From: Heterobilharzia americana
Lineage: Eukaryota; Platyhelminthes; Trematoda; Strigeidida; Schistosomatidae
NCBI GenBank assembly: GCA_944470555.2
Contig: OX104127.1
Location: 153,031,776-153,095,775, forward strand
Length of the DNA: 64,000 bases
Direction of reading: 5' to 3'
Shown here: piece by piece, positions 12,011 through 21,722 of the stretch
Layout: each line of letters begins with the position of its first letter
Numbering within the stretch: position 1 is the first letter of the stretch
Program-made: the position numbers and the translations under genes
Notes under the pieces: generated by a model
The model's database searches: none
The model's input: only the letters and a program-made list of their open reading frames with translations
What the model was told of the DNA's origin: nothing

Positions 12011-13800
12011 ATGCGAGTAGAGGAAACCTGTAGTTTTTGAGCTCTCGCTTTTAGATCTTAATGATGAGTTCTTTTTGTTCGGTTATGCGCTACCAGTAGT
12101 CGCCGAATTCTTTGCGTTTTCATTGCTTCGGCTCAACTATCAGTTATTTTCCATTGTTTATCGAGGAAAATCTCACCAAAGTGTGATCCCTTGTGCCTAG
12201 GGGGGAGTTTGACACATATATCATCCACCAAAGGTTCACCATCTCTTAGAACGCAGTCAAGTGAAGATCGTTTTCCATTTGCTCCCCACCGTGTGTTTTC
12301 CTCAACTTTTCCTGTTGCTCCTGCTGCTATAAATATGTTTCGAAGTCTGTGTTCAAAATATTTATACCCTAGGCTTACTGCACATCTTCGGTTGAGTGCC
12401 AACATGCTGAAGTCTTCAGTGAAGACTACGTGGTCATAGGATGGTCGTGGGTGGACCTCGAAATGGTAATGGTTAAGCGTGTCTTATGCTCTGTGGTGCA
12501 TAGAGTAGGCCTGCATAACACTCCTAATAAGTAATTCGTTTGCTTTGTAGTGAAATACCGCCACGAAGACTGGAGATGTGCCAAACACATCATCAGTCTC
12601 CATCCTAACTCTTAGGTATGTACCAATGGCTACTCCTCCGCTTCCTTTGAACTATCGGTCGTTTCGGAACAAGGCCATGTTGGGCAAAGGTATTTGCTGA
12701 TCCACGATGTCTGATGAGAGCTATGTCTGCGTGCGGACCTTGGAACATGGTTCGTAACTCCGGTAGTCTGCTCCTAGGACCTCCTACGTTGCCGTAGAAG
12801 CATATCAGGGGGCTACGTTCTGGGCCTTGTGAGACGCGGGAACTTGTGTGGGGACTAGCATGCGTTGCACCAGATTCTAACTGCCAGTATCTACTGAACT
12901 AGTGTTTTCACAGTGGTAGCGTTCATCTTTGTGCCTATAGGCACCAGCCCAACAGACAGTGCTTCCGTAACTGACACTGTCTACCGCTGTCTTAGAGGTT
13001 GCCTTCTATCTCCCGGTCGAGCGACCTGTGGTTTACTTTCATAGCACCGTATATCACTCCCATTTGATCTTTTGCGCGATACTATGCTGCTAGGGCCTTT
13101 GCGCGCGATGCCTTAGAGTCACAGTTCACAGCCAGCAATCTGGGTGAAGAGATACTCTGCAGGTGAGCGAGTTTTGGCAGTTAACTTCCACCGCTGGCAG
13201 GCGAATTTCTTAGCCTCACCTCTGCCGCTGCCTATCTCCGCTGCTTGACACCAGGGAGGTAATGATCACATTTGATGGATCCACCCACAACTTCATGTAT
13301 TCCATGGCCCACCGAGGTCGTGGCTTTATGCAGATCGCTGATGGAGGAGTTTCGTTCCTCCTCTCCAGTGATCCATCGTTTATCTTGCAGGCACCTCAGT
13401 GTCTGGTCAACTTGACAGCAACAGTATATCCTCCACCTGTTTTTATGTCATCGATGACACCCCGGGAGGTGATGGCTTGTTTCGAGGCGCTCCACATTAG
13501 CTAACCGCAATGCGTTCTATTTCTAGATCGTTGCGGTAGTCATCCTGTTTACTCTTGCCATACCGCTCTCTTTCTACCAAGAGTGGGTCTGTTGGTGTGA
13601 TGATATTGAACGAAATAATAGGGCCTGTTCTCCTGTCCCAGGAGTGCAGGGTACTGAGTCTGGTAGCCGGATGCTTCTGGTCCACCCTTTTCACTATCTA
13701 CTCCAGTCTGTGTCCTCAACACTTCGGACTATTCAGCTCCGTTAGATCGTCTCGGTTGTACCGATACAAGAATTGAAGACTTCGCTGATGCGTCACTTGG
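12011..13800 (-). mobile_element. CR1-like element (copy A): ORF1 remnant and endonuclease
   Basis: Minus-strand blocks in order: an ORF1 remnant at 13694-13100, in several frames; an endonuclease N-terminal block near 12800 (NVGGPRSRLPELRTMF, cf. NVRGLRSK in the 27-kb copy); and the endonuclease C-terminus at 12405-12133 with SSLDCVLRDGEPLVDDI and KLPPRHKGSHFG, the position of the family's S-x-L-D ... SDH motif, where the Asp of the terminal SDH is lost. No RT follows before the 3' end sequence at 11880-12000. The element is internally deleted and dead. Confidence 0.65.
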
Positions 13801-13809
13801 AGTGGGAAT

Positions 13810-14220
13810 TGTTAGACTCCCACGACTTTGGGGCGACGACTCTGCACGCTCGTACAGCTTTTCAGTTTCTGCAAATGTTTATGAAATTTATAAGAAACTA
13901 AAGGATTCATTCTAAGACCGTAGTGCAGTTGGGTTCTTCGGAGAGCAGAGAGGTATCTGGACTGGTCACAAAAAGGAGGTAAGGGGAATGAAACGATAAC
14001 ACTGTGGTACAAAGGGGAAGAGGTGAAAAAGGCAAGGAAAGTGAGATGAAAACAAATGAAAAACCTTGGTAATTTCTTGAAGGATGATGAAAAAAGGGGA
14101 TCTGGAGAACAATAATGAATCGGGTGGAATCGCGAAGGTTCAGAGGAAGGGGAAGGAGCAGGGAAGATTGCCGTACTGAACATTGAGGCTGAGATACCAG
14201 TGACTGTGTTAGTGGCACGG
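13810..14220 (-). mobile_element. CR1-like CT-rich 3' tail (third copy)
   Basis: The minus strand is strongly pyrimidine-rich and contains CTCCTTTTTGTGACCAGTCC, nearly the same as CTCCTTTTTACAACCAGTCC at about 30283-30302 of the plus-strand element, followed at similar spacing by a GAACCCAACTGCAC / GAACCCATCTGCAC block. Apparent 100-codon frames here are by-products of the low-complexity tail, not genes. Confidence 0.65.
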
Positions 14221-15055
14221 TAACCGGAAAGGCAAAAAGTCTAATCTGCAGGATTATGAGTAATTTGGCTTCATGATGATATTGGCAGAGAAAGGGAGTT
14301 AGGACCGAAGCACTCGTGTTGGAACCACATCACTTTAGTTTGCTGCTTTTAGCCCATTTCATGTCACAGCTGGAAGGGCGTAATAATCGAAATAATATAG
14401 TTGCTTTATTCCCCATCGTAGTTACGTCTACAGTACGGGATTCTAAGCGTGCATTAGTGCATCAATTTTGCTCATAGTACAACATTTTTAAAACATTGTC
14501 AGCAGTTTCGTTTGACAACGTATTATAAAAGGGTACCGAATAACGGGATTATCGAGATGATTGATGACTTCAGCGGCATGATAGCCATTCACTTTTATAC
14601 ATCTGATTGATAAGGCTATGTCTAACAAGATTTCCCTCACACAACACACAAGGTAAATAGGGCACGGCTGAATTTTCGTAAGTGGTTGTGAGTGCTTAGA
14701 GTTTAATATACTTGCTTCTTGTCTTCGCAGAGGACAGATATGGAGAGCGGTGCGCATGCGGAGGATGCTTGTCATCAAACGGTGAATTTGAAGCCAGGAG
14801 TCTACAAGAGTTCACATACCTCTCCACTACTACATTCATCAGCTTGGTTAGGGGTGTGCCACTTGCTAGAAACAGCCTTCGAAATCCAGCGTAAGACAGC
14901 ATAGAATTTTTCCGGAGTCCAAGGAAGAATAAATGAGAATATTTTCAACAGCAATTGATGAAACGTGAGAGTGGACGCAGTCATGCTAGGTAGCCGGAGT
15001 CCTGTAACGTGAAAAGTAAGGCGAAGAGATTTCCTAGGAATCAGATTTTCAAAAA
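14221..15055. other. No gene recognised
   Basis: Overlapping short frames occur on both strands at 14488-14990, none with a recognisable motif. The stretch separates the CR1-like cluster from the Gypsy 3' LTR. Confidence 0.3.
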
Positions 15056-15870
15056 TGGTCCTCGTGAGAACTTGACAGACACAAAGACCAATCGCTAATT
15101 ATTCGGACTAGTTATGCACCCAGGAATGCGAGACCATGGAAGAACACAATAGCGTAGTCGGATATAATAGTATATTTGGGTGGTTGTGCCAAGATACCGA
15201 TGCCTTCCAACTAACTGGCTAGAGAGTCGATTATGAGCAGTGCAGCGTAACACAACAGCGTGCCAAATGGCGGGGATGCTTGACCAGGTGCCTTCAGCTT
15301 GGCGAGTCCAGTTAAACTATCAAGGTCAGCATCAATGTTGAGTGTCGTCAAACACTAGGCTACTGATTTTGGGGAAGTGTGTGACACCACAGATCGCTCC
15401 TCCCCTAGTGGGGTTGTGATGACCCTAAGACGATACCAGCCGGAAGTGAAAACCCAGTGGTTTCTCCACTGGTAAAACTCTTCCGATGGGCTCACTGCAT
15501 GAAGTGGCCCCTGGCTGTTCGAACTTATTCCAGGGTGTCGTGGCAATTGAAAAATAAAATACGATAAATCGAACTGTATGCCGATCGCAGTCCCCAGTTT
15601 TTTTGACGTCCCGTCCAGTGTTCGTTGCAACTTCAATATGAACAAAAGTCTACAACACCACAAAAACGTTTCGTAGGAACGGGAAACACTTATATATAAA
15701 TATATAGAAGATAAAGTCCACGCTTATTTTCACATTCTTTTGAAAAAGTTTGGGTACGTTGTAGTACAAAATTGATATAACAAGGCAAAATGTACGAGGA
15801 TTTGCGCATTGCCGGTAAATAAGAAAAATGGTGCCTCGGAAAAAAGATTTTGTAGGTAAAAGAAATACGG
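15056..15870 (-). mobile_element. 3' LTR region of left Gypsy element
   Basis: This follows the Gypsy integrase tail on the minus strand. It carries a TATA-like stretch (minus-strand TATATAAG, + positions about 15690-15705). Its lower part (15060-15380) matches, diverged, two other places: about 20556-20880 and 24310-24620. The match runs from CTTCCCCAAAATCA through a GCTGACCTTGATAGTTTAAC block to about TGTCAAGTTC. I take these shared sequences as the downstream half of one LTR type. Exact termini, target-site duplication and primer-binding site were not identified. Confidence 0.6.
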
Positions 15871-16901
15871 TTGGCACATTCGTTTTACACCGCCAAGTTG
15901 AATACGACTTCAAATACTCCGGGAACCTGACTGTTCGACCTGATCGTGTTTTCTGTTGCACCGATGGCTGTCGCAACTGTGCATTACCGGGCACATCGTC
16001 AAGAATTTCGATAATTGAGCTACCCGTCGGTCGGCTGTAGCGAGCTGAAACGCCACTTATAATGGGGTTGCCTTCGAAATAAGCTGGTTTCAAACGGTCG
16101 ATACTGACAGTACCTTCACGTCCGTCTCGCTCAACTATATAGAATTTCTCGTGTCGCTTGATCACTTTGAATGGTCCGTCGTAGGGTGGTTCAAGTGGTC
16201 GACGAACAGCGTTGTGGAGAATAAACACGTGTGATGTCTTTTGCAAACTGGGGTGAACGAAGACATTAGTCGTTTGAGGTCTAACCGGAGAAGGCCTAAC
16301 TGAGTGCGTTGCGTTTGTAAGTCCGGTCACGTACGACGCCCTGTCGGAAACATGTTTGAAAGTTGAAGGGGAAACAAACTCACCTGGTAGGCGAAGAGTG
16401 GTCCCGTGGACGAGTTCTGCAGGGGTGCATCCCGTATCGGCTTTCAACGCATTACGAATACCCGGCAGAACCAGAGGCAGGGCATCGGTTCAATGAGATA
16501 TGTTTGCAGATGTAAGGGAAGCTTTCAGCTGTCGATGGAAACGCTCTACCATGCCACTTGCTTGTGGATGATAGTATAAAGTTTGGAGCCGAGTATAACC
16601 CGAAGATGCAGTTGGAGAGTGAAATAGTCCATACTAGAATCGGCGCCCACCGTCGTATGAGAGGTAAGATGGACATCCTAAGTTAGCGATCCATCTTTCG
16701 AACGAAAACATGGGCGACAGTTTCAGCAGTAATATTCTTAGTAGGTACTGCTTCTGGCCGTCGCGGAAAATGATCCACGCAAGTGAAAAGGTAAGCACGT
16801 CCATTAGATTCTGGTAGAGGTCCTACAATGTCTGTATGGACGTGGTCGAAACGCATGTCTGCGGCTAGAAAAAAGCCTAGAGAGCTTTGCGTGTGTCGCA
16901 T
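15871..16901 (-). pseudogene. Gypsy integrase, left copy
   Basis: Minus strand. 16901-16683 encodes the start of the catalytic core (RFDHVHTDIVGPLPESNGRA, with the first catalytic Asp, then VDHFPRRPEAVPTK). The frame then shifts; 16676-16452 covers the second-Asp region and a HPQASGMVERF-type block with the catalytic Glu, read in another frame. 16447-15871 is a clean C-terminal tail (GCTPAELVHGTTLRLPGEF, then EPPYDGPFKVIKRHEKFYIV), ending in a basic stretch. The C-terminal part is the best preserved of the element. At least two frameshifts make it non-functional as a single protein. Confidence 0.85.
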
Positions 16902-19205
16902 GACTTTTCACTTCTGACAGGTCAGACACGAGCCAGCCCGCTCCTTAACGTCCTTTTTCATCCCAGGCCAGCAAAAACGTCGTTCAATAAGCCTAGTGGT
17001 GGCTCGTACACCTGGACGAGAGTTTGTGCAACGTATTGAAGACGTTGCGTCGACAACTCTTCGGAACTATTGGGCGTGGTTGGCTGGCAGAGACATCGCA
17101 CAAAATTGTATCCTTGTCCGATCCAACCGGACAAAGTCGCAGCTCGAGAGTTGTGGACGACAACTCATGATGCAGCTCAAGGTCTTCCTTTTGACGCCGA
17201 GCTAATTCACGGGATCAACGCCCTCGACGTGATTTATCAAAGCTATTCGAGACAGTGCATCGGCTACGGAGTTATTTGCTCCAGAAATGTGGCGGATGTC
17301 TGACGTGAACCGGGAAATGTAATCTGGTTGTCGCGACTCACGCGGGGAGTACTTGTCAGACGCCGAGCTGAGGGAAGACGTTAACGGTTTGTGGTCTGTG
17401 AAAATAATGAAATCACGACCTGCCACCGAATGTCGAAAATGGCGTACAGAACAGCTCACAGCTAGTAGTTCCCTACCAGATATACTGTATCTTGTTTCCA
17501 CGTCTTGCAGCCGCCCCGAGAAAAAGGCTAACGGTTGCCACCGGTTGTCAGTCAATTGTTGCAAAACTGCTCCAATTGCTGAATCAGATGCATCAACAGC
17601 AATACTCAGAGGAGCGTTTTGGTCGTGGTGCATGAGCATGGTTGCGTTTGAAATGGCTTCCATGACTTTAGAGAAAGCAAGTCTGGCCACGTTGTCCAGG
17701 GTCACGAACTTCGTAGTTTTCCGAAGTAGATCTGTTAGTGGTCTCAAGACAGGGGCACAGTTGGGGATAAACCTTCGGTAATAACCTACCAGGCCACTGA
17801 AATTGCGGAGATGTTCCACAGTGGTCGGCCCCGGATAGTTCGCGATAGCTGCCAATTCATCTCTCAATGGGCGTATACCTTCGTTGCCGATGGTATGCCC
17901 AAGGAAACCGACTGATTCAACTCCTATTTCACACTTTTGCAAAACGACTGTCAAACCATGTTTTTTAAGTCTTTCGAATTCGAGATCCAAATGTTTGAGG
18001 TGAGTTCCCTTATCTGGACTCGCAATGAGACAGTCATCGGTGTAGACATGAACAAAATTCAAACCACGGAAGACATCATTCACGAAGCGTTGGAATGTTT
18101 GTGCCGCATTCCGAAGCCTAAATGGCATGCGCAGGACTTCAAACAGGCCAAAAGGAGTAATAATGGTCGTCTTCGCGATATCTTCTGCTACCATAGGCAT
18201 GTGATTGTACGCTTTGACCAAATCGATTTTGGAGAAAGTGTTCATCCCGCATAAGGTTGCAGTCAAGTCGTAAACGTAAGGTATCGGGTAGCAGTCCAGA
18301 GTTGTTTTGACGTTAAGCCTTAGGTAGTAACCAGTTGGACGCCAGTCGTTGCTATCCTTTCTGGGAACCATGTGCAATGGTGATGCCCAAGGACTGTTTG
18401 ACGGTTTGATAATACCCAGTCCGAGCATGTGGTCGAATTCGCTTTTCGCCGTTTTGAGCTTATCGGGGGCTAAACGGCGCGCTTTGGATGCCACAGGTGG
18501 ACCTGTGGTTGTGACGTCATGCATAGCATTGCTGGTTATGCGCGGAAGACTGTGCTTCGGATGTCGCGACTCTGGATATTTCTCCAAAACTGCTTGGTAG
18601 GACGCGTCGCCTGATTGTTTGGTTCTAACGATGGCCAAACTCCGACCCACATAGGTGGTGTCACCAATACATAACGTTGCGTCGTTATCTATCAGACGCC
18701 GACGGCGTGCGTCTACGAGTAGATCGTAATGGTTTAGCAAATCTATGCCAATGATGGGCGTAGAAACGTCAGCTAGGAGGAAACTCCAGTGGATAGGTCT
18801 ACGTAAACCTAAGTTGTGGTAGGCATACTGTCTCCCAAATGTCGCTATTGCCTTGCCGTTAGCTGCTTGGAGATAGAAGGACGGAACATGATGATGCTCC
18901 TTCGTCGGTGTGGGAAGAACGCTAACTTCCGCGCCGGTGTCGATAAGGTAGCGAACTTTCGTTTTAATATCCGTGACGTAGAGCAAACGGCTGTTTCTGC
19001 CGGCTACGGTTGCCGTGAACGCGTGCAGGTGTGACAGTTTTCCGAGTTTGCGTCCTTGTTAAAACCACATGGTTTCCGACATTTTCTGGCTTCGTCTCCG
19101 TAAGTATTATGAAACCGTACCACTTAGGGTTTTCCACCCTGTTAAGTTTAGTTTTTGGGAAACCACGCGAGTTGCTGCGATGCGCCAAGATGCGTTTTTG
19201 TGAAG
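16722..19205 (-). repeat. Left arm of 2.5-kb inverted repeat
   Basis: Reverse complement of 21520-24004, with coordinates summing to 40726 over most of its length. All translations of the two arms that I compared are identical. I saw only three differences, all within the inner ~90 bp (one A/T, one G/A, one 1-nt indel), and a G/A just outside the outer end. The arms are separated by 2,314 bp. Confidence 0.92.
17202..18986 (-). pseudogene. Gypsy pol (protease-RT-RNase H), left copy
   Basis: 594 codons without a stop. Protease: LIDTGAEVSVLP at residues 14-25, active-site DTG. RT: ASPLHMVPRK (~206), a damaged GYYLRLNV where most Gypsy RTs have GDYRxLN, FSKIDLVKAY, FGLFEVLRMPF, and catalytic VYTDDCLIAS (YxDD intact). 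RNase H: AVDASDSAIGAVLQQ, RELLAV and FTDHKPLT, followed by HISGANNSVADALSR. The frame ends in a TAG where a longer polyprotein would continue into the integrase zinc finger (CLTCQ lies further on, near 16910-16930). The same stop and the same GYY change occur in the inverted copy at 21740-23524. Not a host gene. Confidence 0.9.
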
Positions 19206-19390
19206 CGCGGGGACTTCAGTAGCTGAGCGGCTGCCTAGCTCGATGTTACGAAGTAATTCGTCTGAGCGCTGGCGATCTGTGAGATCGCCTTTCTTCAAGA
19301 GTGCGGCCCGGAGAAGTGCATAAGGATCATTTACCTCAGGATTAAACATATGTGCCGTAACACACTTGTTTAATTCACGCAGCGATGCCC
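19107..19390 (-). pseudogene. Gypsy gag fragment, left copy
   Basis: Minus strand encodes LRELNKCVTAHMFNPEVNDP, then ALLRAALLKKGDLTDRQRSD and LLRNIELGSRSATEV, a middle part of gag, which then jumps into the C-terminal nucleocapsid part (ASWRIAATR..., VENPKWYGF). Compared with the right copy, about 300 nt of gag between these two parts are missing here. The upstream boundary near 19385 joins unrelated sequence, so no gag start is present. Confidence 0.75.
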
Positions 19391-19619
19391 ACCAAACAAT
19401 GTGTTTCGCCTGCTCTATTAACCATAAACACTGCACGATCTTGCTGGAAGTGGAAAATTCAGAAATGGAACCTGCGCTAGTGTGCTTATCAAATGGGCCA
19501 TTAATACTTAAACTCGCGAACAATATCTTACCTTTTTCTTCACGTATAACACAATGCAATTTTCCGAAAGTGAATGGAACAGAGGTGTTCAAGTGCCTAA
19601 AAATTATCGAAACATTCCT
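19391..19619. other. Unassigned sequence between Gypsy gag and non-LTR RT
   Basis: About 230 bp with no recognisable motif. A minus-strand frame runs through it into the gag fragment, but I cannot tie the upstream half to gag. Confidence 0.3.
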
Positions 19620-20555
19620 ATTGTCCCGGATCGCACGGCATGCTTTTCACGAAATGCACTGGTATTGTATGCCATCTGGTCACAAACATTTTTAATGAGT
19701 CGTTTGCTAGAAATGACGCACAAACCTCCTGGAAAGAAACTAAGATAGTTCCGATGCCTAAGTCCACATCTGCCGGAGCTAAAGTGAAAATCCGACCGAT
19801 CACAATCACCCCACCATCCCTAAACACACTGGAAAAAGAATTGCTTCGTACTATGAAGCCAATTTTCAGGCTTCCAGCTATCCAAACCAATTTGCCCACT
19901 AACCGAGGGGGAGTACCTTAGACCTCGCAGTCGCTTTGCATCACAACATTATTGCCAATCTGGGCCAAGGTGCCAAATATGTTAGGCCTTCCCTCTCGGA
20001 TTCTACTTCTGCCTTTGACTGTATCCCTAGAACTCTCTTGTTAAAAAGCTTGCCAAGACTGGCATGGAGCGTTCAATTGTAAACTGCTTTGATTCATAGT
20101 CTTCTAGGAGAAGACAGTGCACTCTATAAAGAGGGAAACGTTGCACTTAGCTGGTTAGTGAAGCTGATGCGTATAAAGGTGCAGCTCTTTCTCCGTTCCT
20201 TTTCGTCCTCGCACGACTTACCAACGTCCATTAAAGATAACTTCGTCAAGTGTGCCGATGACATGACAGCATCCATGACGTTCATTTCTTTCGATGATTG
20301 TTCTCAGTTTAACAATGTTTTAAAGTAAATTGGTGGCTGGTCTTCCTTAACGGCCTCACAGTCAATCCTCCCAAATATCAATTGTCTTACTGTAGCTTAA
20401 GACATGAAAAAGACCTAAGGTCGTTGCTTCAGCTCCGTGAGTCTTGTTTCTTAGGTGGCTCTGTTAGACAGAACATATCGAGCGTTGTCCATCTTGGCCT
20501 GTTCTTTTCCTGCGGGCCTTCCCGGTCTACTCATATCCTACTTTAGCGTCGCACG
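19620..20555 (+). mobile_element. Non-LTR retrotransposon RT fragment in the spacer of the palindrome
   Basis: Plus strand, several frames: NIFNESFARND and a WKETKIVPMPKSTSAGAKVK block with IRPITITPPSLNTLEKELL at 19670-19870 (RT N-terminal motifs: WK.xxVxPIPK and YRPIxLTxxxxKxxE), a damaged AFDxIPR block near 20015, LPTSIKDNFVKCADDMTASM at about 20215-20280 (catalytic ADD kept as CADD), then NWWLVFLNGLTVNPPKYQLS. The order is that of a CR1/jockey-type RT; exact clade uncertain. It fuses at about 20556 to LTR-type sequence. Stops and frameshifts show decay. Confidence 0.75.
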
Positions 20556-20818
20556 CCTCCCCAAAATCAACGGCGTAGAGTTCGACGACATTCAGCATTG
20601 ATGCTGACCTTGATAGTTTAACTGGACTCGCCAAGCTGAAGGCACCTGGTCAAGCATCCCCGCCATTTGGCACGCCGTCGTGTTACGCTGCACTGCTCAT
20701 AATCGACTCTGTAGCCAGTTAGTTGGAAGGCATCGGTATCTTGGCACAACCACTCAAATATACTATTATATCCGACTACGCTATCGTGTTGTTCCTTGGT
20801 CTCGTATTCCTGGGTGTA
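20258..20818 (+). repeat. 560-bp direct repeat, copy 1 (RT fragment + LTR)
   Basis: Same sequence as 24015-24575 at an offset of 3,757 bp; I found only two substitutions (C/A near 20273, G/A near 20803). It spans the fusion between the non-LTR RT fragment and the partial LTR. Confidence 0.9.
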
Positions 20819-20880
20819 TAACTAGTCCGATTGATTGCTGATTGGCCTTTGCACCTGTCAAGTTCACAAAAGGATAAATC
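20556..20880 (+). mobile_element. Partial Gypsy LTR upstream of right copy
   Basis: Homologous, in plus orientation, to the lower half of the left element's LTR (15060-15380 on minus), up to TGTCAAGTTC. It sits ~200 bp before the gag of the right copy, where a 5' LTR belongs, but its upstream half is replaced by the non-LTR RT fragment. Confidence 0.6.
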
Positions 20881-21084
20881 CTAAATTGGTGAGCCACATG
20901 TGATCAAATATCCCGACCAACAGCAAGTGTTGAATTGACGAGCCTGTTTCACTTTATATTTGTATGTTGTTTTCATTTAGATAACGTTTTTATATCCACA
21001 TACGACTCTTTCTGATGTCCAACCACACTCCCAAGCTTATTAGTATCAAGCCAACTACGAACGCGATACAAATCGAGCCATATT
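20881..21084. other. Leader between LTR and gag
   Basis: About 200 bp in the position of an LTR-element leader. TTGGTGAGCC near 20894 could be part of a primer-binding site but I cannot match it to a tRNA with confidence. Confidence 0.25.
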
Positions 21085-21722
21085 GACCAGACAGTTTGAA
21101 AACATGGTATCTGTATGCCGAGGCAGATTTTGGAGAAGAGGGAGTCGCAGATCCTCACTCTCGATTTCTCGCCGTCATACGTTTACTACCACGGGAATTA
21201 AAACGTGTGTTACGGCACACATGTTTAATCGCACGTATGCGAGAAGTTATGGGTGTACAAACATTCGGCGAAAGACTATTCCAAGAAATGTTTCTCTCAA
21301 AGCCACCACAACTGGTGCAAACCGTGTTGGTATCACTGCAGTCATTCCCACTCGACGACCTGGCAGCCTCAGCAGATAAAATACTGGAGATTTCTGGCAG
21401 ACCCGTATCCAACGTATATTCTGTCTGCGGCAAACCAAACAGAAAGCACTCAGAGGTGACCAAGATGTGCAACTCTGTTAAACAGCTGCAACGAACTCGA
21501 AGTCCTAGTTCATGTAGCACTTCACAAATACGCATCTTGGCGCATCGCAGCAACTCGCATGGTTTCCCAAAAACTAAACTTAACAGGGTGGAAAACCCTA
21601 AGTGGTACCGGTTTCATAATACTTACGGAGACGAAGCCAGAAAATGTCGGAAACCATGTGGTTTTAACAAGGACGCAAACTCGGAAAACTGTCACACCTG
21701 CACGCGTTCACGGCAACCGTAG
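21085..21722 (+). pseudogene. Gypsy gag fragment, right copy
   Basis: Plus strand, 208 codons from 21096: WYLYAEADFGEEGVADP (matrix/capsid start), RFLAVIRLLPRELKRV, then a junction after the shared GTGTGTTACGGCACA block straight into MREVMGVQTFGERLFQEMF, VQTVLVSLQSFPLDDLAASA, a SVKQL block and VENPKWYRFH-type nucleocapsid sequence with C-x(3)-C spacing. It lacks the LLKKGDLTDRQRS segment that the left copy keeps, and keeps the segment the left copy lacks. A 1-nt insertion near 21610 breaks the frame relative to the left arm. Confidence 0.8.

Noticed and set aside
13262..13504. 80-codon plus-strand frame
   Set aside because: The minus strand here carries CR1-like ORF1 remnants; the plus frame has no support.
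13812..14218. Two minus-strand frames of 103 and 123 codons as genes
   Set aside because: They fall in a CT-rich tract that matches the 3' tail of the CR1-like element at 30.1-30.4 kb; composition is low-complexity.
17353..18600. Frames of 83-142 codons antisense to Gypsy pol
   Set aside because: They recur, identical, antisense to the other pol copy (22126-23373), and have no motif; they are shadows of the pol frame.
20894..20910. Primer-binding site after the partial LTR
   Set aside because: TTGGTGAGCC is only vaguely tRNA-like and the LTR end is not defined, so I do not call it.
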